Source: Corticibacter populi
Lineage (GTDB): Bacteria; Pseudomonadota; Gammaproteobacteria; Burkholderiales; Burkholderiaceae_C
DNA length: 64,000 bases
Reading direction: 5' to 3'
Assembly (NCBI RefSeq): GCF_004217315.1
Contig: NZ_SGWR01000003.1
Coordinates: 310,001-374,000, forward strand
Position 1 is the first letter of the stretch. Each line of letters begins with the position of its first letter. Of this stretch, positions 1 through 8,812 are shown piece by piece. The notes below the pieces were generated by a model that was not told where the DNA came from, made no database searches, and saw only the letters and a program-made list of their open reading frames with translations. A program made the position numbers and the translations under genes.

Positions 1-993
1 GCGCAGATCAGCGAGATCCAGGTGCTGATGGCCATGATGGCGATCAAGGGCATTTATGCCGAGTACGGCGTGCAGCGCCTCAACCACGGCATCGGTTTTG
101 ACACGGCGGCGATCGAACTGCTGCTGCCCACGTATGGCGAGGCGCTGGGGCTGAAAGGCAAGATTTGCCAGCATTGGGCGCTCAATCCGCACCCGGCGCT
201 GATTCCGGCGATCGAGGCCGGGTGGGTGCAGTCCGTGCACTCGTTCGGCTCCGAGCTGGGCATGGAGGATTACATTCGCGCGCGCTCCGACGTGTTTTTC
301 ACCGGGCCGGACGGCAGCCTGCGCAGCAACCGTGCGTTCTGCCAGGCGGCCGGGCATTACGCCTGCGATTTGTTCATCGGCTCGACGCTGCAGATCGACC
401 TGGATGGCAACAGTTCCACCGCCACGCTGGGGCGCATTGCCGGTTTTGGCGGCGCGCCCAACATGGGCGCCGACGCGCGCGGGCGGCGCCACGCCAGCGC
501 GGCCTGGCTCAAGGCCGGGCGCGAGGCGCGGCAAGGGCGCGGCGGTGCGGCCGGCACGCCGCGCGGGCAGAAGCTCGTGGTGCAGATGGTCGAGACCTTT
601 CGTGAGCACATGGAGCCGGCCTTCGTCGAGCGGCTGGATGCCTGGACGCTGCAGGAGCAGACCGGCATGCAATTGCCGCCGATCATGGTCTATGGCGACG
701 ACGTGACCCACATCCTCACGGAAGAAGGCATCGCCAACCTGCTGCTGTGCCGCAGCGACGAGGAGCGCGAGCAGGCGATTCGCGGCGTGGCCGGCTACAC
801 GCAGGTGGGCCTGGGGCGCGACCGCCGCATGGTCGAGAACCTGCGCGACCGCGGCGTGATCCGCCGCCCGCAGGATCTGGGCATCGACCCGCGCGCGGCC
901 ACGCGCAATCTGCTGGCCGCACGCAGCATGCGCGAGCTGGTGCGCGCCTCGGGCGGGCTGTACCAGCCGCCGGCGCGTTTTCGCAATTGGTGA
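1..993 (+). CDS. mdcA: Malonate decarboxylase alpha subunit MdcA, 5' end outside the window
   Basis: The open frame runs in from base 1 without a start, so about 330 C-terminal residues are visible. The alpha subunit is the acetyl-S-ACP:malonate ACP transferase: it swaps acetyl for malonyl on the carrier subunit during biotin-independent malonate decarboxylation in the cytoplasm. The segments QIDLDGNSSTATLGRIAGFG and GGAPNMGADARGRRHAS are characteristic of MdcA and its CoA-transferase-like fold. It is the first gene of an A-C-D-E-G-B-H series; this order is the one described for Acinetobacter, where transporter genes precede mdcA. The identification is secure; only the N-terminus is missing. 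Confidence 0.95.
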   Translation, partial: AQISEIQVLMAMMAIKGIYAEYGVQRLNHGIGFDTAAIELLLPTYGEALGLKGKICQHWALNPHPALIPAIEAGWVQSVHSFGSELGMEDYIRARSDVFFTGPDGSLRSNRAFCQAAGHYACDLFIGSTLQIDLDGNSSTATLGRIAGFGGAPNMGADARGRRHASAAWLKAGREARQGRGGAAGTPRGQKLVVQMVETFREHMEPAFVERLDAWTLQEQTGMQLPPIMVYGDDVTHILTEEGIANLLLCRSDEEREQAIRGVAGYTQVGLGRDRRMVENLRDRGVIRRPQDLGIDPRAATRNLLAARSMRELVRASGGLYQPPARFRNW

Positions 994-1016
994 GCGGCCC
1001 GGCAATGAAGAAAACG

Positions 1017-1090
1017 ACTTACGCAAATCCGGCGCAGCGAACGTGTTTTGCCGTTGCAAGCCACCGCTGCACATCCTTGTTTGCATAAGT
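1017..1090. repeat. 74-bp segment bounded by 11-bp inverted repeats between mdcA and mdcC
   Basis: ACTTACGCAAA at 1017-1027 faces TTTGCATAAGT at 1080-1090, giving an inverted repeat with one mismatch. An inner GCAGCG/CGCTGC pair nests inside it. It lies in the only sizeable gap of an otherwise tightly packed operon, which suggests a small inserted hairpin element or an mRNA stem between mdcA and the carrier-protein gene. No transposase is nearby. Confidence 0.4.
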
Positions 1091-1110
1091 CCTGAAGGAG
1101 TTGGCAAGAC

Positions 1111-1452
1111 ATGAGCGATATCCCTCCCGGCCTGGAAACCCTGGCCTATACCTTCGACGGCACCGTGCCCGCCGGTGATTTCGCGCCGGTGCTGGTCGGC
1201 GTGGTCGGCTCCGGCAACCTGGAAGTGCTGGCCGAGCCCGCCAGCGGCAGCGTCTGCGCCATCGAGGTCAGCACCTCGGCGCGTGGCTTCGGGCCGATCT
1301 GGCAGGCCGTGGCGCGTGATTTTCACCAGCGCCACCCGCTGGCCGGCGTGCGCTTCGCCATCAACGACATGGGCGCCACGCCAGCGGTGGTCAGCCTGCG
1401 GCTGGACCAGGCCGTGGCCGAGCTGCGCGCCAGCCAGGAGCCAGCCCGATGA
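1111..1452 (+). CDS. mdcC: Malonate decarboxylase acyl carrier protein (delta subunit) MdcC
   Basis: This 113-residue carrier subunit holds the 2'-(5''-triphosphoribosyl)-3'-dephospho-CoA group on which malonyl is bound and decarboxylated. The conserved attachment serine is S34 in the motif VGSGNLEVL, typical of MdcC/CitD-type carriers. The start is preceded by a good AAGGAG ribosome-binding site at 1094-1099. The stop overlaps the start of mdcD in an ATGA junction, so translation is coupled. Its prosthetic group is made and attached by the mdcB and mdcG products encoded downstream. Confidence 0.93.
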   Translation: MSDIPPGLETLAYTFDGTVPAGDFAPVLVGVVGSGNLEVLAEPASGSVCAIEVSTSARGFGPIWQAVARDFHQRHPLAGVRFAINDMGATPAVVSLRLDQAVAELRASQEPAR

Positions 1453-2354
1453 GCAGCTACCTCGAATCCACCGCGCGTCAGCGTGTGCAGGCGCTGTTCG
1501 ATGCCGGCAGCTTCCAGGAATGGCTGCCGCCGGCGGCGCGCCTGTCCAGCCCACACCTGGCGCAATTGGGTGTGCCTTCGTCGTTCGACGATGGCGTGGT
1601 GATCGGCCAGGCGCGGCTCGATGGCGCGGCGGTGTTCGTCGCCGCGCAAGAGGGCGAGTTCATGGGCGGCGGCGTCGGCGAGGTGCACGGTGCCAAGCTG
1701 GTCGGTCTGCTGCAGCGTGCGCTGCGCGATAAGCCGGCGGCGGTGGTGCTGCTGGCCGAATCGGGCGGCGTGCGGCTGCACGAGGCCAATGCCGGGCTGA
1801 TCGCGGTTTCGGAGGTGATGCGGGCGCTGCTGGACGTGCGCAACGCCGGCATTCCGGTGGTGGTGCTGATTGGCGGCAAGAACGGCTGTTTTGGCGGCAT
1901 GGGCATCGTCGCGCGCTGTGCCAACCACATCGTGATGAGCGACGTGGGGCGGCTGGCGATGTCGGGGCCGGAGGTGATCGAGGCCTCGCATGGCGTGGAC
2001 GAGTTTGACTCTCGTGATCGGGCGCTGGTCTGGCGCACCAGTGGCGGCAAGCACCGCTGGCTCACCGGCGATTGCGACGATCTGGTGGACGACCGCATCG
2101 AGGCGTTTCGCACCGCGGCGATTGCCGGCATGCGCCAGCCCGCGCGCGGGCCGGTGGCGCTGGCCGGGCTGGAGGCGGAGCACGCCTTGCTGCAGCAGCG
2201 TCTGGCATTGATCACGCCGGAAGAATGGGCGCAGCAAGAGGCCGACGAAGCCACCACCTTGTGGCGACGCCTGGGCGTGGCGCGTGCGGCGGACATTGGG
2301 GCGTTGGAGGTGGCGCAGGCCAAGCAGCTGCGGCCACAAGGGGGGCAGGCATGA
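1449..2354 (+). CDS. mdcD: Malonate decarboxylase beta subunit MdcD
   Basis: 301 residues, carboxyltransferase/crotonase fold. With MdcE it decarboxylates malonyl-S-ACP to acetyl-S-ACP and CO2 without biotin. The oxyanion-hole region SGGVRLHEANAGL and the glycine-rich GGKNGCFGGMGIVA are visible about one third into the protein. The start overlaps mdcC by four bases and the stop overlaps mdcE by four bases. Length and sequence fit the family with no sign of damage. Confidence 0.93.
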   Translation: MSSYLESTARQRVQALFDAGSFQEWLPPAARLSSPHLAQLGVPSSFDDGVVIGQARLDGAAVFVAAQEGEFMGGGVGEVHGAKLVGLLQRALRDKPAAVVLLAESGGVRLHEANAGLIAVSEVMRALLDVRNAGIPVVVLIGGKNGCFGGMGIVARCANHIVMSDVGRLAMSGPEVIEASHGVDEFDSRDRALVWRTSGGKHRWLTGDCDDLVDDRIEAFRTAAIAGMRQPARGPVALAGLEAEHALLQQRLALITPEEWAQQEADEATTLWRRLGVARAADIGALEVAQAKQLRPQGGQA

Positions 2355-3064
2355 ATTGGCAAGACGTTGCCCAGGCGCTGTTTGGCGCCGACCATGCGAT
2401 CCGGCAGAACGGCCTGTTTTTGCACGGCACCGGCCAGCTCGATGGTCAGCCCATCACCGTGCTGGGCACCACCGGGCATGCGCCGATTGGCGTGCAGTTG
2501 GCGCTGCAGCAGGCGCGCGTGGTGCTCGACACCATTGCGCAGCAGCCGGGCCGGCCGATCCTGCTGCTGATCGACACGCAAGGCCAGCAGTTGCGCCGCC
2601 GCGATGAACTGCTGGGCATCAACCGCGCGATGGCGCATCTTGGCATGGCCATCGATCTGGCGCGCCGCCAGGGCCACCGCGTGCTGGGGCTGGTGTATGA
2701 CCAGGCGCTGTCGGGCGGTTTCATCACTTCGGGGTTGATCGCCGATGCCTGCTACGCACTGCCGGAGGCGGAAATCCGCGTCATGCGCATCCCTGCGATG
2801 GCGCGCGTGACCAAGCTGCCCGAAGCCATGTTGGAGCAGTTGGCGCAAGCCAACCCGGTGTTCGCGCCCGGTGTGGACAACTACGTTGCCATGGGCGGTG
2901 TGCGCAGCCTTTGGCGCGCCGACGCCGCAGGCGCCCTGGCGCCAACCTTGCGCGCCGCACTGGCCGACACGCCGGTGCGCGATGTCCGCGCCGCCGATGG
3001 CGCTGCCCGCGGTGGGAGGCGGTTGGCTGCCGACGTGATCGCGCAGGTGTTGCAGGCGCCGTGA
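2351..3064 (+). CDS. mdcE: Malonate decarboxylase gamma subunit MdcE
   Basis: The partner of the beta subunit in the decarboxylase step, 237 residues from the ATG at 2351. That start overlaps the mdcD stop by four bases and is preferred over an upstream in-frame ATG that would lie deep inside mdcD. The segment YDQALSGGFITSGLIADACY is typical of the gamma subunit, a second carboxyltransferase-like domain. The stop TGA shares its last base with the ATG of mdcG (TGATG). Function as part of the MdcACDE complex follows from the family and the operon. Confidence 0.92.
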   Translation: MNWQDVAQALFGADHAIRQNGLFLHGTGQLDGQPITVLGTTGHAPIGVQLALQQARVVLDTIAQQPGRPILLLIDTQGQQLRRRDELLGINRAMAHLGMAIDLARRQGHRVLGLVYDQALSGGFITSGLIADACYALPEAEIRVMRIPAMARVTKLPEAMLEQLAQANPVFAPGVDNYVAMGGVRSLWRADAAGALAPTLRAALADTPVRDVRAADGAARGGRRLAADVIAQVLQAP

Positions 3065-3783
3065 TGCAGGCCGCTTCGCCCTTGCAGCGCCATCGCCTGG
3101 CCTGGTTGACGCAGGCGGCCTGGGCCAACACGCTGGCGGCAACGCCGTGGGATGAGCCAGCCCAGGCCTGCCTGTCGCACTGGCACCGCCAGCGGTTGCC
3201 GCTGGTGGTGGCGCGTCAACCAGAAGTCGGCCGGGCGGCTGCTGCGGGGCCCCAGCGCATCCATCTGGGCCTGGCAATGCCGCAGCAGTGGGGCCGTGGG
3301 CGTTTGAGCATCGCCGTTGAGCCAGCGGGCATCCGCGCATGTGGCGACTTCCCGACCATGGCGGCAGTGGCCGACTTGATGCCCCCAGCCTGCCGCCAGG
3401 CCTGGCAGGCGCTGACTGCGGCGTTGCGGCGCGAAGGCTGTGAGGCGCGCGTGTACGGCAGCTTTGGCTGGCAGTGGTTGAGCAAGCTGGCATACGTGCG
3501 GCCGACGTCCGATGTGGACGTGCTGCTGCCGGTGCGCGATGCCGAGCAGGCCGACCGTGTCGTGGCCTGCCTGAGCGCGTGGCCTGGCGAAGCCCAGGGC
3601 ATGCCGCGTCTGGATGGGGAACTGGCAGGGCCAGACCATGGCGCGGTGCCATGGCGTGAATGGCAGCGTTGGCGCAACGGCCAGGCGCAGGCCATGCTGG
3701 TCAAACGCATCGATGGCGTGCAATTGCACAGCCAACCGTGGTGGCCGACCGCCACGCCCCTGATCAACCCGCAGGGGGCTTGA
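3064..3783 (+). CDS. mdcG: Malonate decarboxylase holo-ACP synthase MdcG
   Basis: 239 residues. MdcG transfers phosphoribosyl-dephospho-CoA from its triphosphate precursor to the serine of MdcC. The nucleotidyltransferase-like signature GSFGWQWLSKLAYVRPTSDV, with the paired aspartates of SDVDVLLP, is visible in the middle. The ATG at 3064 shares a base with the mdcE stop; an alternative in-frame ATG at 2911 lies inside mdcE and is rejected. The stop is directly followed by the mdcB start at 3785. Confidence 0.9.
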   Translation: MQAASPLQRHRLAWLTQAAWANTLAATPWDEPAQACLSHWHRQRLPLVVARQPEVGRAAAAGPQRIHLGLAMPQQWGRGRLSIAVEPAGIRACGDFPTMAAVADLMPPACRQAWQALTAALRREGCEARVYGSFGWQWLSKLAYVRPTSDVDVLLPVRDAEQADRVVACLSAWPGEAQGMPRLDGELAGPDHGAVPWREWQRWRNGQAQAMLVKRIDGVQLHSQPWWPTATPLINPQGA

Positions 3784-3784
3784 C

Positions 3785-4690
3785 ATGCGCAGCAACAGCA
3801 ACAGCAGCAAAAGCCGCTACAACGAGGTTGCATGGCCAGTGGCGCCCTCCGTGCGGCCCTGGCGCTGCGCTGAGATTGGCCGCGCCGCCACGCTGGCCCT
3901 GCACGACGAGCTGGCGCTGGCGCCCAAGCCGGGGCTGGTGTCGTTCGAGGACAGCGGCAGCCATGACGACATGGACGCCCACACCTTCATGCGCAGCCTG
4001 TTCGCGCTGCGCCATTACTTCGTCGAGATCACCGAACTCGGCGCGCAGCAAGTGCCATTCGCACAGTTGCAGGCCTGCGGCATCGCGGCCGAGCAGCGCA
4101 TGCTGCGTGCCACCGGCGGCATCAACACGCATCGCGGCGCGATCTTCATGCTGGGCCTGTTGTGTGCGGCGGCCGGCAGCGTGGTTGCCACCGGCGCGTC
4201 GCCCACGCCGCCGGCCATCCGCGCTGCGCTGCAAACGCATTGGGGCGCGGCGTTGGCGCAGCGCGCGCGCCAGCCTTCCACGCTGCCGGGTGGCATTGCG
4301 GTGCAGCGCTACGGCCTGCGCGGCGCCATGCAAGAAGCAGCGCTGGCCTTTCCGGCCGTGTTTGAAGCCGGCTGGCCCGCCTGGCAGCATGCGCGCCTGC
4401 GGGGGCTGAGCCCGCGCCAGACGCAACTGCACAGCTTCTTCAGCCTGCTGGCGGTGCTGGACGACAGCAATCTGGTGCACCGTGGCGGCCTGGCAGGCTT
4501 GGCCTTCGCCCGTGCCGCAGCGCGCGACTTTCTGCAACAGGATGGCGCCGCCACCGCCGCGGGCTGGCGGCGCGCCGGCGCCATCCACCGCAGCTTTGTG
4601 GCGCGGCGGCTGTCGCCGGGCGGCACCGCCGATGCCTTGTCGGCCACCTGCTGGCTGGCGCGCCTGCAAGGCGCACCCGCGACAAGGTAG
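3785..4690 (+). CDS. mdcB: Triphosphoribosyl-dephospho-CoA synthase MdcB
   Basis: 301 residues. This CitG-family enzyme makes the prosthetic-group precursor from ATP and dephospho-CoA. Family landmarks are ALAPKPGLVSFEDSGSHDDMD near residue 45, the GGINTHRGAIF segment, and DDSNLVHRGG toward the end. About 20 N-terminal residues, rich in Ser and Asn (SNSNSSKSRYN), look like a non-conserved extension. It sits one base after mdcG and five bases before mdcH. Confidence 0.92.
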   Translation: MRSNSNSSKSRYNEVAWPVAPSVRPWRCAEIGRAATLALHDELALAPKPGLVSFEDSGSHDDMDAHTFMRSLFALRHYFVEITELGAQQVPFAQLQACGIAAEQRMLRATGGINTHRGAIFMLGLLCAAAGSVVATGASPTPPAIRAALQTHWGAALAQRARQPSTLPGGIAVQRYGLRGAMQEAALAFPAVFEAGWPAWQHARLRGLSPRQTQLHSFFSLLAVLDDSNLVHRGGLAGLAFARAAARDFLQQDGAATAAGWRRAGAIHRSFVARRLSPGGTADALSATCWLARLQGAPATR

Positions 4691-4695
4691 CGGCG

Positions 4696-5607
4696 ATGGC
4701 GCTGGCGTTGTTGTTCTCCGGCCAAGGCATGCAGCATCCGCAGATGCTGCCGTGGCTGCGTGCCGAGGACCCGTTGCTGCGCCAGATGCAGCAGCAACTC
4801 GGCGTGGCCGATTGGCGCCTCGCGCTACAGTCGCCCGCATGGGCCAGCGCCAATGCGCATGCTCAATTGGTGCTGACGGCCACCGCGCTGGCGGCGTGGG
4901 CGCAACTCTCGGCCGGCGCGGCACTGCCACGGCCCGTGGTGGTGGCTGGCTACAGCGTGGGCGAACTGGCGGCCTGCAGCGTCGCCGGCATGTTCGATGC
5001 GGCTACTGCGTTGGCGCTGGCACAGCGGCGTGCCGAAGCGATGGATGCGGCCGCAGCCGGGCAGGATTTCGCCATGCTGGCCGTCAGCGGCCTGGCGCTG
5101 GCGCGGCTGGAGCGGCTGTGCCAAGTCACCGGCACCGCGCTGGCCATCCGCAACGGGCCGGACAACGCCGTCTGCGCCGGCCCGCGACCGCAATTGGGCC
5201 AATTGCACACCCAGGCCGAAGGGCAGGGCGCGCATTGCACGCCGCTGGCCGTGCGCACCGCCTCGCACACCCCCTGGATGGAGGCGGCGGCGCAGCAGTT
5301 CGAAGCCGAACTGGCGCGCCGCCCGCTACAGGCGCCGCAACTGCCCTGGCCTTGCAATACCGGCGAAGTGGTCTGGAGCGCCGAGGCCGCGCGCCGCGCG
5401 CTGGCGCGGCAGGTCGTGCAGACCGTGCAATGGCAGGACTGCATGGAGCAGGTGCGCGAGCGCCAGCCCACGGCGGTGCTGGAGATCGGCCCCGGCCAGA
5501 GCCTGGCGACGATGTGGAACCGCCGCTACCCCGACATACCGGCGCGCAGCGCCGATGAATTCAAGACCCGGGCGGCTTTGCTGCGCTGGTTGCAGCAACC
5601 GGTGTAA
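4696..5607 (+). CDS. mdcH: Malonyl-CoA:ACP transacylase of malonate decarboxylase, MdcH (epsilon subunit)
   Basis: 303 residues, acyltransferase fold. It primes the carrier protein with malonyl, starting the decarboxylase cycle. LFSGQG begins at residue 6, the nucleophile motif GYSVGE has the catalytic serine at about residue 87, and ASHTPWM carries the expected histidine. It is the last recognisable gene of the mdc operon here; no mdcR regulator or transporter follows, so those should lie upstream of the window. Confidence 0.92.
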   Translation: MALALLFSGQGMQHPQMLPWLRAEDPLLRQMQQQLGVADWRLALQSPAWASANAHAQLVLTATALAAWAQLSAGAALPRPVVVAGYSVGELAACSVAGMFDAATALALAQRRAEAMDAAAAGQDFAMLAVSGLALARLERLCQVTGTALAIRNGPDNAVCAGPRPQLGQLHTQAEGQGAHCTPLAVRTASHTPWMEAAAQQFEAELARRPLQAPQLPWPCNTGEVVWSAEAARRALARQVVQTVQWQDCMEQVRERQPTAVLEIGPGQSLATMWNRRYPDIPARSADEFKTRAALLRWLQQPV

Positions 5608-5666
5608 CACCTGCTGGCCGTGCCATTTTCCCCGCACGGCACCATAAAAAATGGAGACGATGCCCT

Positions 5667-6112
5667 GATTACCGACCCGGGGCGAATGGCGTCATCGCGG
5701 TCAATTCATGCAAGAGCCAGGCGGACGACGGCTGCATGCCATTGAGCAGCGAAACCACGCTGGTGGCACGTTTGCGCAGTGCTGGCGCCATCGTGCCGGG
5801 CAAGACCGACGTGCCGGAGATGGGCGCTGGCGCCATCAGCCACAATCCGGTCTGCGGCGCCATCGGCAATGCGTTCAACCCGGCGCTGAGCGCGGACGGC
5901 TCCTCCGGCGCTTCCGGCGCCTGTTCGGCGAGGTCGACATCATCGTTGCGCCGACCACTCCGGTCTCGCCATTCCCGTGGACGCAGCTGTATCTGGAACA
6001 GATCAATGGCCGCAAGACGCGCAACTACTACCGCTGGCCGGGCCTGACCTGCGTCGTCACCCTGGTCACCAATCCGGCCATCGCATTGCCTTGCGGCGTG
6101 GACTACAACGGC
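5667..6112 (+). pseudogene. Remnant of an amidase-signature hydrolase
   Basis: Two amidase fragments lie in different frames. The first (from about 5685) reads TTLVARLRSAGAIVPGKTDV, then ISHNPVCGAIGNAFNPA and a decayed GGSSGGS box (DGSSGAS). From about 5920 the +2 frame reads EVDIIVAPTTPVSPFPWTQ and later CVVTLVTNPAIALPCGVDY, which match the C-terminal third of the same family. The piece between them, several hundred bases in an intact gene, is missing, and the ends are also gone, so no active enzyme can be made. It lies just upstream of an aldoxime/nitrile cluster; amidases often act in the same pathway, but that link is inference. Confidence 0.8.
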
Positions 6113-6130
6113 ATACGCCAGTCCGGATGA

Positions 6131-6685
6131 GGCCGGTCCCGAGTGACACCTGATCTCGACGAGTGCAAACGGGCTCTGTTGTGCGCTTTGACCTGCCCAT
6201 GCGCTGGTGGTCGAGCCCGGTTCTGATGTCCCGTCCCTCGGCCGTGTGAAAGATGAGCCACAGATCGCGCCCAGCGGTTCAGGGGACACCTGAAGGCACT
6301 CACGTTCACCGCGCCGATGACGAAGCACGGTCGGGTATCCCTGGCGCTGCCCGGCTGCTCCAGCCGAGCGGGGGCGCGCATTTTTTATGGTGTTTCTATG
6401 GCATGCACCGATTCATTGCGTGGAATCCATGAAATGGAATATGGCTGCACCGATATGGTGAATCAATCAAGAAAATCCCCATCCTGGGTCATGCGTGACT
6501 GCAAGGCCCATTGCGGAATTTCCCTTTGAAAGTTGTTTGTTGGATTGGTCTCTTCACAGATAATCCGATCACGCCCCTGCTTTATATATTTTGGCTGCAG
6601 GGTTGGATTGCTGAAATCCATTTGGGTATATGTAGTATCCCGGCTGGTTGATTCAGTGCCACATTCATATTTCTGGAGAATTTTG
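6131..6685. other. 555-bp non-coding stretch upstream of the liv-like operon
   Basis: No convincing gene is seen on either strand. The first half is GC-rich, with short broken frames that could be old mobile-element debris; the string GACACCTGA occurs at about 6143 and again near 6281. The second half (about 6370-6690) is clearly AT-richer than its surroundings and should hold the promoter of the transporter operon, for example the TTTATATATTTT stretch near 6580. No single promoter could be fixed with confidence. Confidence 0.45.
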
Positions 6686-7846
6686 ATGCGCCAATTAAAT
6701 GCCTGGAAAAAGATGGTTTCCATTATCTCGGTGGCCACTGTTTTGGTGACGCCATTGACAGGCCAGGCGAAGGACGCCGTCAAAATCGCCTTCATCGGCC
6801 CGCTCACCGGTGGTGTCTCCTCCACTGGGCTGGGAGGGCGCAATTCGGCACAGCTTGCGGTCGATCAATACAACGCCGATCCCGCCGGGAAGTACCAGGT
6901 GGAGCTGGTCAAGCTTGATGATGAATGCAAGCCTGCTGTTGGTGTTCAAGTTGTCACGAGGGCTGCCACGGACCGCTCGATCGTCGGCGCAGTCGGTCAT
7001 TACTGCTCGGCGGTGGCGATTGTGACCGTGGATACCTTCCACCGCTTCGGCCTGCCATTGGTGATCTGGGGGGCCGTGTTGCCCGAAATCACCTACGGCA
7101 ACAATTACAAGGAAGTCCATCGCGTCAATGGCACGATGATCAATGAAGGCAAGATGGCTGCCGAATATGTTCACAAGGCGGGTTTCAAGCGGGTGGCCAT
7201 GATTTATGACACCACGGACTATGGCAAGGGACAGGGAGTGCATTTCACCGATGCGCTCCAGCAGTATCCGGACATCACCGTCACCGGCTCCTATGGGGTC
7301 GATGTGAGCCAGCAGGATTTCTCCGCCGAACTCACGGCCGCCCAGCGGGGCAATCCTGACGTGATCTGGTTTGGCGGCCTGACGCCGCAAGGCGTGGCCA
7401 TCAAGGCCCAGCTCGAGCGCATCGGCATCTCCACGCCCTTCATTGGTGTCTCGGGCATCCTCAATGAAGGCTTCATCGCTGGGTTGGGGCCGGCCGTGGC
7501 GGAAGGCGTGGTCTCCTTCCACAACGGCGCACCGATCGAGAAATATGCCCATGGCAAGGAGTTTCTGGCCGCTTACGGTGCCGCGGGCTTCAAGGAAGAG
7601 CCCGATGCCTACGGCCCCTTTGCCTATAGCGCGACCAAGCTGCTGATCGATGCCATCGAGAAGGTTGGCCCCAACCGCGCGAAGGTGCGCGATGCGCTCA
7701 ATGCCACGCGCGACTACGAGAGCCTGGTGGGCACCATCAATTTCGATGAGCATCGCCAGAACATCACCAGTGCCCACCAGTACGTGGTGCAGGACGGCAA
7801 GTGGGTCTACTGGGTCGACAGCAAGTATGGCAAGGGTCCGCAATAA
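6686..7846 (+). CDS. Branched-chain-amino-acid-type ABC transporter substrate-binding protein (LivK-like)
   Basis: 386 residues from the ATG at 6686, chosen because a CTGGAGA ribosome-binding site precedes it and the product then starts with a basic segment and a hydrophobic signal peptide cleaved near QAKDAVK. The mature protein opens with KIAFIGPLTGG, the hallmark of the periplasmic-binding-protein type 1 (LivK/peripla_BP_6) family. It is the receptor for the permeases and ATPases that follow. Since an aldoxime dehydratase and a nitrilase close the gene run, the ligand may be an aldoxime, a nitrile or the derived acid rather than an amino acid; this is inference. Confidence 0.88.
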   Translation: MRQLNAWKKMVSIISVATVLVTPLTGQAKDAVKIAFIGPLTGGVSSTGLGGRNSAQLAVDQYNADPAGKYQVELVKLDDECKPAVGVQVVTRAATDRSIVGAVGHYCSAVAIVTVDTFHRFGLPLVIWGAVLPEITYGNNYKEVHRVNGTMINEGKMAAEYVHKAGFKRVAMIYDTTDYGKGQGVHFTDALQQYPDITVTGSYGVDVSQQDFSAELTAAQRGNPDVIWFGGLTPQGVAIKAQLERIGISTPFIGVSGILNEGFIAGLGPAVAEGVVSFHNGAPIEKYAHGKEFLAAYGAAGFKEEPDAYGPFAYSATKLLIDAIEKVGPNRAKVRDALNATRDYESLVGTINFDEHRQNITSAHQYVVQDGKWVYWVDSKYGKGPQ

Positions 7847-7894
7847 CGATGCGCTTGGGCGATCCCGAGGCCCAATACCCGGAGCAAATACGAC

Positions 7895-8812
7895 ATGGAA
7901 CTCTCATTCGCCTTCCAGTACCTGGTCAACTTCCTGATGTTGGGCCTGATCTATTCGATCGTTGCCGTGGGCTTCTCGCTGTATTTCGGCGTCGTGGACG
8001 TCGTGCAGTTTGCACATGGGGATGTGCTGACACTCGGCGGTTATGCCGGCCTGGCCGGCATTCTGCTGGCCACGGCAGCGGGAGCGTCGGGCCTGGGTCT
8101 GGTCCTTGCCATGGTCGGGCTGGCGGTCATTGCGACTGGCGCGGCAGGGGCGCTGATCGGGCGCTACCTGGTCTTGCCGCTGCGGCAGGCTCCGCATATC
8201 AATGTGCTGCTCATCACGTTGATGACCGGCACCGCCATTCGCGAGGCGCTGCGCCTGTTCGTGCCGGGCGGCTCCAACCCCAATCCTTTCCCCATGGTGC
8301 TGCCGGACAGGCTCATCGGCTTGGCCGGTGCGAGCATTCGCATGAGCAGCATCATCATGCTGGTTGTCGGAGCCGCGGCGATCGCGGGCACCTACTTCCT
8401 GCTCAACCACACGCGTCTGGGCCTGGCCGTGCGCGGTGTGGCGCAGGATGAGGAGACCGCCCGTTTCATGGGCATCAACTTCAAGCGCGTGGTGATCCTG
8501 ACTTTCGTGCTCGGCTCCAGCCTGGGGGCGCTGGCCGGGATCATGTCGGGGCTGTACTACCGGCAGGTGATCTACAACATGGGCGTGATGCTCGGCGTGA
8601 TCGGCTTTTGCTGCGCAGTGGTGGGCGGGCTGGGCAGCCTGCTGGGAGCGGTGATCGGAGGGTTCCTGTTTGCCGGTCTGCAGACCTTTGCCACCGTCGC
8701 GCTGCCCATTCCCAGCGCCTACAAGGATGTCTTCGCCTTCACCATGATGATCTTCATCATCGCCATCCGGCCTACCGGCCTGTTGCGCGAGCGTTTCCAG
8801 GAGCGTGTATGA
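7895..8812 (+). CDS. ABC transporter inner-membrane permease, LivH family
   Basis: 305 residues made almost entirely of membrane segments. It opens with FQYLVNFLMLGLIYSIVAVG and contains the family segment YFGVVDVVQFAHGD, with the LAVRGVAQDEETARFMGI cytoplasmic loop about two thirds in. It pairs with the LivM-like permease to form the channel. A GGAG ribosome-binding site precedes the start, and the stop overlaps the next start (ATGA). Substrate as argued for the binding protein. Confidence 0.9.
   Translation: MELSFAFQYLVNFLMLGLIYSIVAVGFSLYFGVVDVVQFAHGDVLTLGGYAGLAGILLATAAGASGLGLVLAMVGLAVIATGAAGALIGRYLVLPLRQAPHINVLLITLMTGTAIREALRLFVPGGSNPNPFPMVLPDRLIGLAGASIRMSSIIMLVVGAAAIAGTYFLLNHTRLGLAVRGVAQDEETARFMGINFKRVVILTFVLGSSLGALAGIMSGLYYRQVIYNMGVMLGVIGFCCAVVGGLGSLLGAVIGGFLFAGLQTFATVALPIPSAYKDVFAFTMMIFIIAIRPTGLLRERFQERV

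Noticed and set aside
1478-3652. 724-codon minus-strand frame opposite mdcD-mdcG
   Set aside because: Low-complexity Arg, Pro and Ala composition typical of antisense frames in GC-rich DNA.
6131-6420. Transposase remnant upstream of the transporter operon
   Set aside because: Short broken frames on both strands gave no recognisable transposase motif, and no terminal repeats were found.
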